The notes: a model not told the origin generated them from the letters alone. A stretch of DNA of 64,000 nucleotides from Tuctoria greenei (GCA_036927565.1 JAYESD010000004.1:65656933-65720932); one strand, 5' to 3'. Counted from the first letter of the stretch, positions 1 through 11,459 are shown. Made by a program: numbers and translations.

Positions 1-2592
1 GCTGGTGCTTGATGACCTTGGTGTCATCGAGAGGCGTTCGACCACCGGGTTGATGATCTATGGGGCCTCCGAGGGTGGCCCCCCTCCCGTCCCGGAACAA
101 AGAGTTGAAATCACGGGCAAGGGCAAAGAGTTGGCCGAGCCCTCGAGCCAGAAGAGGAAGCTGAAGCATTCTGATGGGAGGTCCATCAGGTTTGCTCCTT
201 CCCCGACAGCTCCTTCTCCCCGGAGGGGGAGGTCTTAAACGGCGGCAACCACTCCAGCAGCGGCACCTCACCGGGGTGCTAGTTCCGGCCGTGTGGTTAT
301 AGCACCAGGACTAGCTGAAGATTCTGGATCCGGAAGTTCTTCCCGATCGAGGGGGACCTCGACCAAAGCAGCACCGACAGTGGCGGCAAGCTCCGAGGAA
401 CCTTCCGAACCAGACATGCCAGTGGCGCCAGGGTCCAGTCCTGAGCATCCGGAGAAGAGGTTCCGTGCTAACTGGTGCGGAAGACTTCCGAGGTAATTTT
501 TAGTTTTTACCTCAATTAGTTGTTTTGTGTTGTAACTGCATTTTAAGTGTCTTTGTCCTCCATGCACAGGGTACCCAAGAGAGGGGTTGAAGCTCTTGTT
601 CCTACAACAACACCTGAAGCTGTGCAGGCGGAGGCTCCAGCTCCAATCTCGGCGGCGCCCCAAGGAGTGGCTGAGGCTGCGACAGCTCCGACGCCGGCTG
701 TCGTGGTCTTGGAACTCGACTCATCCCCAGAAGCTCCCGTGGTAGCGCCAGACCACTGGAATGAAGATGTACCAGGGGCACCTGCCCCGGAGGCTGAAGC
801 TCCGGGCTTGGACACTGAAATGGTCGAGGCTCCGGTCTCAGAACCGGAGATATCCGTCACTCTGGCCCTAGAGCCGGATGTTGTTGAAGCCCCGGCGGTG
901 GAGCCGGTGGTTGATGATGCCCCAGCGGTAGAGCCGGTTGAAGAAGTTCTGGCGGTAGAGTCGGCTGCTGCAGAAGTTTCAGCGGTGGAGCCGGTCATCG
1001 CAAAGGTTTCGGCGCCTGAACCAATCTCCGCGGAGGTGCCGGCGCCCGAGCCCATGGTGGTTGAAGCGTCAGCCTCTGGGCCGATGTTGGAGGAAGCGTA
1101 GCGTCGGAGCCAGAAGTGGCTCCAGCTCTGGTCGAACCTTCAACCCCTTCCTCGGAGGTGCCCGCGCCCGAACCAGAGTGCCGAGATAAAATTGCTGCCC
1201 CCCCCCCCCCGCTTGAGGGACCAGTTGTTGAAGACCTGGTGGCGGGACCTTCGGAGCCAACTCCGGAGGTTGAAACTCATGTAGCAGGACCTTCCTCGAC
1301 AGCGGTCGACTCTATTCTGGAGGGCGGTCCTAGTGCCGCGGAAGCTCAGGGAACCACTCTTTTAGAGTGGGACCCAATTTTGTCACGGAGAATCCGCTGG
1401 AACCGGCGAAGATGGCCCCGACAGGTCCAGACCCGATCCCTCTGTCGTTGTCTATTGACAATGCCTGCTCTAGTCTTTGCCAGGTTCAGCTGGTCTTTTA
1501 CCACAACAGCAATGCTCTCGAGGAGGAGCGTCAAACTCTTAGGAGATGGCGCAACCGACTCAAATTCGAGACCAAGCTGGCGCAGTCGAGGCTGGCTGAC
1601 GACAAGGAGTGGGTGAGGAAAGAGAAGATCCGCCTGGAGTACTGGGGTAAGCTGCTGGATGACTGGGAAAGCATGAAGCGATCCCTTGAAAACCAGTCCC
1701 GGGCCATCTACGAGCTGGGCAAGGCCGCTAACAGCGCAGCAGATGATCACCAAGAGAGGATCGACGCCATCCATACCAGTCTCATTAAGCGTCGGGAGGC
1801 TCTTGAGGAGCGGGAGAGAAAGCTCGAGGATGAAGAGCAAAAACTCCTGGAGTTGCGGGACGACGTTGTGAAGAGGGAAGAAGAGCTTACTCAGAGGCTA
1901 ATTCTGGGTGACAAGAGTCTCGAGGAGCGCACCAAGAAATTGGATGAGCGCTGCGAGAGAGAGGAGAAGAAGGCCTAGCAGCGAGGACAGGAACTCCACA
2001 GGAGGGAAACTAACGTTGCTGCCAGGGAGAAGAAGGTGTGGGGCCGAGAGAAGGAGCTGGTTAACCGTCGGAACAAGACCCAACTCCAGGAGGAAGAGCT
2101 CTGTAAACTCAGAAGGCAGGTTGCTTAAAAGATTCTGCAGAACGCCAATGAGGTGGAGCGTCTTGCTCGGGAGAACTCGGAGCTTGCGGCGGCCAGAAGA
2201 TCCTTGGAGGAAGTGCGAAGTGGCAGGGTTGCGGAGTCTCAACAAGTTTGAGACTTCCTGGGCAAAGCCAACGATGCACTGATGCCCATGGGTTTTAGTC
2301 CCGTGCGTCTGGATCATCCGGAACCAGAGCTAGACCAAGTGTTGCAGGCGCTGGGTTCGGCAGGCAACAAGCTCTCAAAATGGGCGATGTCATTGCGGAC
2401 CAGCTGGAAACCAAGGGACAATCCCTGGCCAAGGGTGTTGCACAATTTATTCTATCGTGCTACACAAGACGGGACATCCAATTCCCTCTGGACCCGGTGC
2501 TCCAAGGTCCCATCGACTTAGAGGGAGAAGCTGCCAAGGCCAGCGATTCTGAGGTTGCCCAGAAGGTCGCCTCGTTCTTCCATAGGGTCTAG
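1..2592 (+). pseudogene. Antisense ORF of the Tat element (Transposase_28-like), spliced and decayed
   Basis: The ORF runs opposite to pol and is cut by the left edge. The first exon ends at 492. A 77-bp intron (493-569) has a GT donor and a CACAG acceptor, and splicing keeps frame into an exon rich in Pro-Ala-Val-Glu (about 570-1360) with many PAPEP- and VEPV-like repeats. The rest (about 1370-2280) is a highly charged coiled coil of Glu-Arg-Lys heptads, ending in a short conserved tail near 2590. Damage: an in-frame stop at 236-238, frame changes near 1100, 1365 and 2380, and stops near 1976, 2126 and 2250. Similar antisense ORFs occur in Grande and Retand; their role is unknown. The Transposase_28 name is by resemblance only. 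Confidence 0.65.
493..569 (+). other. Predicted intron in the antisense ORF
   Basis: The donor reads AG/GTAATTTT and the acceptor CATGCACAG/G, with T-rich sequence between. Removing 77 bases joins the upstream frame to the downstream frame without a stop. The agreement of consensus sites and reading frame is the evidence. Confidence 0.6.
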
Positions 2593-3769
2593 GACCATCT
2601 CTCTATAGCTCCTGCTTGTATCTTCTCTTCTTTTTTCTCCAATTTTGTAATCTCTTGTCTCCAGATGAATGAAATCCAAGTTTTTTTATAAATTGCATTT
2701 TTTATCTTCAACACCTTTGTCTCGCTTGGCCCCCTAGTAGATGTACGCAATTTGATTGTGCACATGTAACTAGAGGATGTAACAGTTGTTGAAGACTCGC
2801 GTGCTTCAGACTTGTAGAGCATAGGTCCAAAGTCTTCGGTAGTGAAGGCTGCCTGAGGTTGTCGGAGCTTAAGGGCTCCAGCTTTGACCATCATCGGGGC
2901 TTGGTAGCTCCGGCAGTGGTCTCGGAGCTGAATAGCTCCAGCGATGCTTGCTATCAATGTTTAAAACATCGACTACAAGCCTTCTAGGGAATGTCGGAGC
3001 TTTAATAGCTCCGGCTAAATTCACCATCACCATGAGATCTTTATTTTTCCTGTACACTAAAGTCAAGAAAAATAGTAAAATTCGTTTCCTATCTATAACT
3101 CAGTTGCGACTTATTATCCTCGTAAGAAATTTTCGGGTCGAGCGCAATTCTTCATACAATCAATTGCACCGAGTTGTTTTCTCCAGGTCCAATTGTTTTC
3201 AGGACCCGCCTTACTTCGGCCTGCCAGTGTGCAGGTAGAGTGGCGTACTTAGGGTGCAGGACCAGGCTAAGTCGATAGCATACTCCATACCTAGATTGGC
3301 TGGCGGCATTCAGGCAAGTGAACCATTCAACAACGTGAAAACCCGAAGGAATTACCAATGCGACTCGAGTTGTACATGAATTAGTCGATCTAAAAATTCT
3401 TGAGAATCGCACAACTTTGTTATAGACAAGAAAGAGAAAAATAAAAAGTATTGAGCTTGTACAAAATAAATGCACGTGGAGTCTGTTTTCACACAAAGAT
3501 GTCTTTCATTATAGGTCCGGGGTACAGGGGAAAAGAGTACACCGTAGGGTACGGACCCAGACTAAGTGTGTTTTGTTTCTTGTTTGATCCAAGGTAGCTA
3601 GCCACACTTTTAGTTCAGAGATTGTGACAAGTGTTGCCTAAACTTTGCGGACCTTCCAGGGAAGGTCCGGCTGTTCTCCTGAAGGAGCTACCCGACTCTG
3701 TACAATGAATATATAACATACATCACGTGTAACTACAGACTCACCTCCGTGATATTAAGCGTAGAACTT
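2593..3769. other. Spacer between antisense ORF and integrase
   Basis: No coding sequence is seen. From 2860 to 3020 there are three or four imperfect copies of a short inverted module pairing TCGGAGCT with AGCTCC(G/A)GC. The block around 3245-3350, with GGGTGCAGGACCAGGCTAAG, has a recognisable relative at 18928-19060 in the RIRE2-like element, so it is a conserved non-coding part of this group of elements. The 3' end of the antisense transcript probably falls near 2640-2700. Confidence 0.5.
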
Positions 3770-4849
3770 ACGGAGGTGCTGAATGTTCCAAGGATTAGGG
3801 AGAGGCGTCCCATCCTCAGTTGCCAAGAGAACGCATCTGGGACGAGATACTTTAATCATTCAGAAGGGTCCTTCCCAGCTGGGGGAGAGTTTGTTTAACC
3901 CTTCTCTGGATTGTATTCTCCGTAGCACCAGATCGCCTTCCTCGAGCTGTCGGCTGTGAACATGCCTTTGGTGATAGCGCCGAAGAGCTTGGCGGTATCG
4001 GGCATTCCGAACAGCTGCTCGACACCTTCCCTCTTTAAGGAGGTCAAGGTCTTCACGCCAGAGCTGGGCTTGCGCGGCATCGTCGAATGTCCAGACCCGG
4101 AGCAACCCCAAGGTGATTTCTGGAGGAAGGATTGCTTCAGCTCCATACACCCGTAAGAAGGGTGTCTTTCCAATTGACCGGTTTGGAGTTCTCCTGTTGG
4201 CCCATAGAGTGGGCGGAAGATCTTCGATACAGTTGGCTCCATGTTATTTCAAATGCTCATATGTGCGCATCTTAAGTCCTTTTAGGATTTCTGCACTTGC
4301 TCTCTCAGCTTGGCCATTGCTTGCCGCGTGAGCTACAGAAGCGTAGCTGACTTGAATGTCGAGGTCTTCGCAGTATCCTTAAAATGCAGAGCTTGTGAAT
4401 TGGGTCCCATTATCCGTTATGATTTTGTTCGGGACTCCAAATCTGCATACGATGGACTGTAAGAAGTTGATGGCAGATTGCTTGTTTATTGGCACAATTG
4501 GGGTTGCTTCTGGCCATTTGGTGAATTTGTCAATGGCGACATACAGGATCATGTAACCTCCGATGGCTCTTGGGAAAGGTCCCAAGATATCCATCCCCCA
4601 CACAGCGAAAGTCCATGTAGGAGGTAACATTTGTAGAGGCTGAGCCGGTGTGTGAATTTGTTTTGCATGAAACTGGCATGCTTCACATTTCTTCACCAGC
4701 TCAATTGCATGCTGGAGCGCTGTAGGCCAGTAAAAGCCATGCCGAAAGGCTTTGCCGACCAGCATGCGGGAAGACTCATGGTTCCCACACTCGCCTCCAT
4801 GGTTTTCCGCGAGAAACTCGTAGCCTTCTTCCTTTGTTATGCACAGCAT
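3770..4849 (-). pseudogene. Tat element integrase
   Basis: Integrase inserts the cDNA into the host chromosome. The zinc-binding domain is seen as His residues in ENHGGECGNH and a CEACQ pair. The core has the first Asp in GMDILGPFP, the second in TDNGTQF and the Glu in a NGQAERAN motif that lies beyond a stop at about 4380. A further segment (3860-4150) shows YGAEAILPPE and a C-terminal region ending SPSWEGPF. The catalytic triad letters survive, but the frame is broken at 4379-4381, again near 4240 (a HLK-stop) and at about 3860. It directly follows the second RNase H, as in Tat pol. Confidence 0.8.
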
Positions 4850-5132
4850 TAGGACGCCGTTGGCACCGTGCCGATAGACATCCCTTCTACCAACGTGTAT
4901 CTTTTAGCCAATCTAACTATCCGGTCAGCGGATACATCATCGTCAGGAAGGAAATTGTCTTTCAAGTTGCTCCGGATCTCTGAGATCCATGCATTGGAGC
5001 TAGCTTGAGCATTTGAGTCTTTCGTATTGGGTTGCTCAGAGCTTCTGGTAGCACCTACGACCCTTGATGGCTGCCATGGTAACAGGGCCATCGCAACCGC
5101 CAGCTTCGAGATGCTGGTCTCGCCCCCTTCGC

Positions 5133-5681
5133 TCAGTTCGGCAGGCTGAGCTGCCGGTTTAGACAACCTCCGGACGAAGGATCCGTTTGGAGCCGGAGCT
5201 CCGGTTGATGCTTTCGTCGAGAGTTCGTCAGCTTCAGCATTATGGAGATGCTGTACATGGTGAGATCCAGGACTTCGAAGTCATTTTGAAGCCTCTGGAC
5301 TTCAAGGAGATAAGCAGCAAGTTGGGGATTGTTGCAGGAGCATTCACCCCTCACCTGTTTAATGATGAGCTGCGAATCTCCTTTGACCAACAGCTGCTTG
5401 AGACCATATGATAATGCCACCTTTAGTCCATAAATGAGTGCTTCATACTCCGCCATGTTGTTGGTCGCCTTGAAGTCAAGGTGCACCATGTATTTAACCT
5501 TCTCCCTGGCCAGGGCAAGGAGAAGGATTCCAGCTCCGTCCCCCTGCTTCTGCATGGAATCGTCGAAGTAAAGGGTCCAGTGAGGCTCGGTGAAGATTGG
5601 AGCCTTGTGTTTCGGCTTCTGCTCACCGGGGCCCCCGGGGTTTAATGGAGAAGGGGTCCATTCCGCCACAAAGTCTGCCAA
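5133..5681 (-). pseudogene. Second (archaeal-type) RNase H of Tat pol
   Basis: The domain begins about ten residues after the end of the RT/RNase H frame with ADFVAEWTP, a typical junction in this lineage. Catalytic acids are visible in WTLYFDDSM (usually DGS), NNMAEYEAL and LVKGDSQLI. A second RNase H placed after the ordinary gypsy RNase H marks the Tat/Ogre branch. The glycine of the first motif is replaced by Asp. The frame is lost near 5270, and the linker to integrase continues in another frame (4849-5166). Confidence 0.75.
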
Positions 5682-5690
5682 TGCTTGACT

Positions 5691-7178
5691 TTATATTGCT
5701 TGTCTTGGAACGAATTCAAGTTTAAACTCGACCAATTCTGCTGCCCACTTTGCAATGTTCCCAGTGGAGTTGGGATTATGCAAAATCGCTCGCAGTGGAT
5801 CAGAAGTCACCACCAAGATATTGTGAGCTTGGAAATAGTGTCGTAGCTTCCTAGAAGAAATAAGAACTATGTATAGCAGTTTATGTACTTCCAGGTACCG
5901 AGTTTTGGCATCATGGAGTATTTCGCTGATGAAGTACCCTGGGCGTTGGACTATCCGGACGCTCCTGGAGGGGTCCAAACTCTCTTCGGAGATCGTCAGG
6001 TTCTTGTTGGAGGAACCCGAAGCTTCTTCAGGAGTGACATGGACCCTCCCAGAGGGGTCTGGCTCTTCTTGCTCAACAAGAGTAACTCCTTGTTGACCCA
6101 AGTATGGGGGCTGGGACCCAGACTCGCCTTCAGGAACCTCCTGACTCTCCCGGAGGAGTCTGGGTTCCTGAGCTTGTAATGGTTCTGGTCTCTCCACAAC
6201 CAGGACCATGCTGACAACTTCGTCAGTTGCCGAAATGTAAAGCAGTAAAGGCTCACCAGTGTTTCGAGCTACCAAGGTTGGTAGAGTGTTGAGGAGTTGC
6301 TTCATTTCCTGGAAAGCCTTTTCTGCTTCTTCAGACCATTGGAATGGTCCGGACTTCCTCAATAGCTTGAAGAAGGGCTGTGCCCGTTCCGCCAGTCTTG
6401 AGATGAACCCGCTGAGGGCGGCTAGACATCCAGTCAGCTTCTGGATGTCCTTTATGCGGGCTGGTGGCCGCATATCTTTAGTGGCTTCAATCTTTGCTGG
6501 ATTTGCTTCTATGCCTCGGTGGTTTACCAGGAAACCAAGAAGCTTTCCGGAGCTAACTCCGAAGACACATTTGTCGGGGTTCAGCTTCGTGCGAGTGACT
6601 CGCAACTTGTCGAAGGCATCTTGCAAGGTGTCAAGAAGTGACTCCTTGTTCTTAATCTTGACGACGATGTCATCGACATACACTTCCACTACGTCTCTGA
6701 TGAGCTCTCCAAAGGTTTTGTACATAGCACGTACAAATGTTGAAGCTGCATTCTTGAGACCAAACAGCATGGCGGTATAACAATACAATCCATCTACTAT
6801 GATGAAAGAGGTATGTTCTTCATCCTCCCTAGACATTCTGATTTGATGGTACCCAGAATATGCGTCTAAGAAACACAGTAACTCACACTCGGAGGTGGAA
6901 TCCACTATCTGTTCTATTCTAGGTAGTGGGAATGGATCTTTTGGACATGCCTTATTCAGTGTTGTGTAGTCGATGCACATCCGAAGCTTCCTGCCGGCCT
7001 TGGGTAAAACGACTGGATTTGCCAGCCATTTTGGGTGGAAGACTTCTCGGATGAATCCAACTTCGAGCAAGTTCTTCACTTCCTGTCGTATGAAGTTCTG
7101 TCGCTCTACTGATTGCTTCCGAGGCTTCTGGTGTACAGGCCGAGCGTCGGGATAGATCTTCAGATTATGCTCAATCAT
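5691..7178 (-). pseudogene. Reverse transcriptase and gypsy RNase H
   Basis: This is the longest open stretch of the element, 495 codons. RT motifs in order are ARPVHQKPR, KWLANPVVLPKAGRKLRMCIDYTTLNKACPKDPFPLP, FLDAYSGYHQI, and the catalytic YVDDIVV. Next comes the connection and a gypsy RNase H ending KWAAELVEFKLEFVPRQAI, then a stop. In the RNase H region, between VERPEPLQ and RPGYFISE, there is an insertion of roughly 80 residues rich in Ser, Glu and Pro (about 5960-6210) that such elements normally lack. The RT core looks intact; the stop at its end separates it from the rest of pol. Confidence 0.85.
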
Positions 7179-7261
7179 TCCCTAGGGATCTCAGGCATTT
7201 GTGACGGTTGCCAGGCAAACACGTCGACATTAGCCCGAAGGAAAGTGATGAGCGCGAGTTC

Positions 7262-8122
7262 CTATTTGTCATTCAGTCCTCCTGATATAGTTGTGGTCTG
7301 AGCGGTGTTGGAACTGATTTGGACGACTTTGACGGGAATGTCGGTGTCGCCGCTTGGTTGCTTGCGAGGTGCGGAGGTTGAGCCTCGATGACGAATGCTC
7401 GGGGGTTTCAGAGCTTGCTCCTGCCTGGACTCCTCCTCCTGCGCTGTAGCAAGCGCGTGAAGTTCTTCTAGTGCAGTCACTCCGACAGTGCGGTCTCCAC
7501 AGATCCGGAGAACGCCAGCTGGTGTTGGCATCTTCAACACGAAGTAGCCGTAATGAGCAGCAGCCATGAACTTGTATAAGGCTGGCTTGCCCAGAATGAC
7601 GTTGAAGGGTAATTTGATATGAGCAACATCAAAGACCAACTTCTCAGTGCGACAGTTCTCCCGAGTCCCAAAGGTCACGGGGAGTGTAATGGCACCAAGT
7701 GGGGTTATGGCCCCTGGACCTACTCCGGAGAAAGGTCGGGACGGGCGAAGGTCCAAAGGTCGGAGCTGAAGCTTAACGAAAGCTTTGAAGCTTATGAGGT
7801 TCAGCCCCGAACCTCCATCTACCATTACATGATGGAGTTGTACGTTGTTGATGGTCGGAGATACCAAAAATGGGAGTTGACCAGCTCCGATCATATTCTG
7901 AGGGCAGTCTGACGCGTCGAAAGTGATTGCATTATCCATCCATTTCCGATGCGGCTCCGCCCTGGTGGTGGGAGCCACCGAAGCCATGTCCCGCCGCATG
8001 GTCTTGAGGACGCGGTAGGAAGTGAGGTCCCACAAACCACCAAAGATGGTGTTCATGGTTTTCCAACGTTCATTGTCGGAGACGTCGGAGTCGTCATCGA
8101 CGGTAGTGTAAACAGCTTTCAA
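7262..8122 (-). pseudogene. Retropepsin (aspartic protease) region
   Basis: This protease would cut the Gag-Pol polyprotein. The active-site motif appears as MVDGGSGLNLIS, with the catalytic Asp kept. The flap and C-terminal part read VILGKPALYKFMAAAHYGYFVLKMP, the standard Tat protease signature. It follows gag in another frame, and a stop at its end separates it from RT. The sequence after the protease is a low-complexity linker with Glu and Gln. Confidence 0.8.
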
Positions 8123-8197
8123 GACCTTTTTATGGTCTTGAAAGCCTAATTCTTCTTCAGCTGGAGCTTTGTCGACTTTCTATTTTCCTTCCCTTTG

Positions 8198-9707
8198 TCA
8201 GAAAGGAACTTCTTCTTGGTGCTTGTTGTAGCGCTTGGCAAGGTTCTGGACCTCTCGGTAGTCTTCCAAGTTGTGGTTGTTCGACTTATGGATAGGACAC
8301 CACATTTTGGAGTTGCTGCAATCTTCAGATGAAGGTCGAGGTCGTTTCTCGGGGTGGGGCCCCCGGCCACCCAGAGCTGCAGTAGCTGCAGCAGTAGGTT
8401 TGCCAGCCGACGACTTTTTCTTGCCGTTGGACTTTTTCTTCTTTTTGCCACTCCCGGAGGTAGTGGCTTTGCCCTTGGAGGATTTTTTGTTATTCTCCGG
8501 TGGTGGTCTGGAGTGCACTTCACGGCCCTCCGCAGCTTTGGCACACTTGTCTATCAAGCTGAAGAGCTTCGTGACACTGGTGATCTCCTTGATCGCCAGC
8601 TTTTCTAGCATCATTTTGTGTCGTACACCCTGTCTAAATGCCACAATAATAGAGGCACTGGAGATAGAAGGAATAGTGTTTCGTACCCGGGAGAACCTCT
8701 GGATGAAGGAATGCAGGGATTCTCCCCCCTTCTGCGCAACAGCAAAAAGGTCCAGTTTGGTGCCTGGCCAGGTGTATGAACTCCCGAAATTGGCGGTGAA
8801 CTGTTGGCACAATTCCGCCCAACTATTGATGCAGTTGGGTGGGAGGCTCATGAACCAGGACCTGGCAGACCCAGTTAAAGCCACGGGGAAGTAGTTGGCC
8901 ACTACGGCCTCGTTACCTCCGGCTGCAAGGATTGCAGTGAAGTAAATCTGGAGAAACTCAGCGGGATTGACAGTCCTGTCAAATTTCTCCAGCAGGTGAG
9001 GCCGGAACTTTTGTGGGCATCTGACCATGCGCAAGTGCATAGCTAGGGCAGAACAGCCTCCTCCTATTCCCTCAGAAACAGGACTGTCTCGAGCTTCTCG
9101 CCTTTCGCGAGCACGCTCGATATGGATGCGGCCGTCCTGTTGACGGTAACGGCGATCAAGCTCCGCCCGGAGGTCGTGAGTTGAAAGCCTCGTTACTGTA
9201 TGGGTGTGCCGCGCCCCGGCAGGTAGCAACGTAACTTGCTGAGACGCAGCATGCCTCCTATTTTGGGAAGCGTGCAGACCGGGTCTGCCCCACAAAGTCC
9301 GATGCTGCGATGGGGCCCGCCCCATGGGGGGAGGACCTTGGTTGCTGATGCAATCGGTTGCTGCTGCAACCAAATGTTACACATCAGCCCTCCACTGCTC
9401 CATTGCACCCTGAGATGCACCCGGAGGTGGTGGGCGTTGGAGAAGAGCACGTGCTACATGGAGCGTGGAGAAGAGCACGTGCTGCATGGAGCGCGTGTTC
9501 AGGATTGTTGTTACTTGCCGACGTCGTGACTGACGCAGATGCTCCGTCCCGTTGTCTAGCTTGATTTGCTGGTGCAGACGGTGGCGGCGGAGGCATGACT
9601 CCTGCTGGAGCTGCGGCACCTGCTGGTTGTTGCATGTTGGACGGATTGCCTCAAGCAGGTTGTGCAGTGATGTTGCCGTTGGACGATCCAGCAGCTGAGT
9701 TCACCAT
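8198..9707 (-). pseudogene. Gag of the Tat element
   Basis: The main open frame (8198-9373) holds the retrotransposon Gag domain, including KFDRTVNPAEFLQIY, GSARSWFMSLP and FSRVRNTIPSIS. A Lys-rich tail and a zinc-finger-like CPIHKSNNHNLEDYREV follow, in which the last metal-binding Cys has become Tyr. The likely true start is the ATG at 9707 (MVNSAAGSS), with the intervening frame 9384-9635 rich in Ala, Pro and Gln. At least one stop and one frameshift separate that start from the main Gag frame. Gag would build the virus-like particle in the cytoplasm. Confidence 0.8.
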
Positions 9708-9730
9708 CCTTGAAATCTCTGGCACCCCCT

Positions 9731-9745
9731 ACCTGGCGCGCCAAC
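9731..9745 (-). other. Primer-binding site of the Tat element
   Basis: Immediately inside the LTR, the minus strand reads GTTGGCGCGCCAGGTAGGGG. The position and the TGGCGC core fit a tRNA primer other than initiator Met. The RIRE2-like element near 21820 has a mutated version of the same motif. Confidence 0.6.
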
Positions 9746-10629
9746 TGTCAGAGGGTTTTTCCGGCAATTCTCCCGATACTACCATTGGTAGCTCGAGGAG
9801 TTTTTAGTTCGGTATGTGTTGTGCTGAGATTCCAAGCAATATGGCAAATGGACACAAGGATTTACGTGGTTCGGGCCACCTGAGCGTAATACCCTACTCC
9901 ATGGGGTGTGTAGCTGTTGTATTAAGCATCTAAGAGCTTCAGTGATTGTGTGTGCTTGAGAGCGTCTTAGAGTCTCTGTGAGAGTCTCCCTCCGTGTATC
10001 GTCGACAAGTCCTTTTATAGTACAAGGATTGGTCGTTACACCGTTAGCCTGGCCTGACATGTGGCCCCAGCGGTTACTAATGTTTAATACATCATTAATG
10101 AGATTAATTTCCCTTAATAGCGTGGTAACGGGTCCTGACAGTACCGTTACTGGCATTAAGGGCCTTCTTATCGTGTGTCATTAATATGGTATTAATGACA
10201 CTTAATTAGGTCTTGAAGTCTTTGATTGTTCCTTGAAGGTCCGAGCCATTGGGGGTCTTCCGGTCTGCTTGTTGAACTTGAAGGTCCGGTGGTTGGACAC
10301 GTGGCAGCTCCAAAGCTTACCGTATGGGACGGGTAGGTCCGATGCTGTTTGTACACGTGTCAGGGCCGGAGCTTCCCTCTGTTGGGGGTTAGGTCCAGAG
10401 GTGCCGCACACGTATTTGGCCCAGAGCTTTCCCATGTGTGGGATGTAGCTCCGGCTGTAGGATACACGTGGCAGCACAAGGACTAACCATAGAAAGGAGG
10501 CAGGTCCGGTCCTGTATGACACATGGGGCCTTTGGAGGTCTTCAACTCGGACAGGTGAAGTTCTTTTAGTCTTTTTATAGTCCCAAGGGGTATACGGTAC
10601 GCAGGGTCTCGACAAGCACCTGATAGTCA
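9746..10629 (-). repeat. 5' LTR of the Tat element
   Basis: The inner boundary (TG at 9746 on the plus strand) is fixed by the primer site. The outer boundary at about 10629 is a guess from a CA that would give a minus-strand start of TGACTATCAGG; no second LTR is available to confirm it. A TATA-like box lies at 10011-10021, so U3 is on the right. U3 holds repeated ACACGTG-containing modules (10240-10540). Confidence 0.55.
10011..10021 (-). promoter_or_regulatory. TATA-like box in the Tat LTR
   Basis: The minus strand reads ACTATAAAAGG, about 265 bp upstream of the LTR inner edge, a usual spacing for the start of R-U5. Confidence 0.5.
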
Positions 10630-11447
10630 GACTTTCCAAAATATAATGCGTCCATATTTTGTCATTTGGGGATGGTCAAGTATCAAAGTTGATACCGACG
10701 GTACTACGTGCCTCACCAGAGAAAATTCTAACCGATATTTCCGGATACGTTTATAGGTGGCCCTAGTAAAGTTCACTCGCAAACGTGTGCTACACGGTTC
10801 ACTACCGTAGTCAATGCTACTGAAGACAAACAATCACCTTTCACACCTTCACACCTCAAGAGCGGCACGGGGAAACACGACGGGCAGTCACAATAATATA
10901 TATGAAAGTAAATGCATACAACTCTGGTGTGAGTCGCTCTCGAGCGATGTCATGTCTTGAGGTACATGGCTGTAATACGTCTGTACAGCAAAGACTCCCG
11001 CACGAACCGTCTTATACACGCTCGGGCATACGTGTTTCGCATGCTCCCATAGAACATGAATGGTTCTAGAGATGCATACTATCGGGTTATACACCACCCG
11101 ACAGGGGCTCCCACTAACTTTGAAGCACGCTAGGGTACCACGTGTCATAGGTTCTCAGAAACATAGAAAGCTTAAGAGACTCCTATTAACATTTCCGTGC
11201 CAAGCCACGGAAAGACTTCCATGCTACCTCTCGCATGGTGAGCTTACCGCAATTGATCTGCTTACAGTGGCGTCCTTACCTCTTAGCTGACGTCGAAGCG
11301 CCGTTACAGAATTTATAACATATAAGTTAGTTTACCACCTTTATATCTTATACTAAAAATATTCCATATAAGGGCATATAACTAATTCCTCACTCAAATC
11401 CAAATTTTTGAAAATATGCTCTTTTCAAGTACACTGTTCCCAATGAT
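10630..11447. other. Unassigned non-coding stretch
   Basis: I see no coding motif. Part of it (near 11300-11447) is presumably the leader of the element whose primer site is at 11448. Ownership of the rest is unclear; the Tat element probably inserted into it. Confidence 0.3.
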
Positions 11448-11459
11448 GCTCTGATACCA
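11448..11459 (-). other. Initiator-Met primer-binding site
   Basis: The minus strand reads TGGTATCAGAGC, the standard complement of the 3' end of initiator Met tRNA. It abuts the TG at 11460 that starts the adjoining LTR, with no spacer. Confidence 0.75.

Larger units (their letters stand above)
1..10629 (-). mobile_element. Tat-lineage Ty3/gypsy retrotransposon, left end outside window
   Basis: Read on the minus strand the order is LTR (right), primer site, gag, retropepsin, RT, RNase H, a second RNase H, integrase, spacer, then an ORF in antisense orientation. The order PR-RT-RH-INT defines Ty3/gypsy. The extra RNase H domain and the additional ORF downstream of pol are known traits of the Tat lineage (Grande, Retand, Ogre relatives). 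The polyprotein is broken by frameshifts and stops, so the copy is not autonomous. The 3' LTR should lie left of position 1, so LTR divergence and target-site duplication cannot be checked here. Confidence 0.85.

Noticed and set aside
543..1055. Long minus-strand frame opposite the Pro-Ala-Val-rich exon
   Set aside because: It is a low-complexity shadow of the plus-strand coding repeats and has no motif.
1199..1210. C-run as the cause of the antisense ORF frameshift
   Set aside because: The frame is the same on both sides of the run; the shifts lie near 1100 and 1365.
10202..10639. Minus-strand frame of 145 codons
   Set aside because: It lies within the repeat modules of an LTR U3; openness follows from the repeats.
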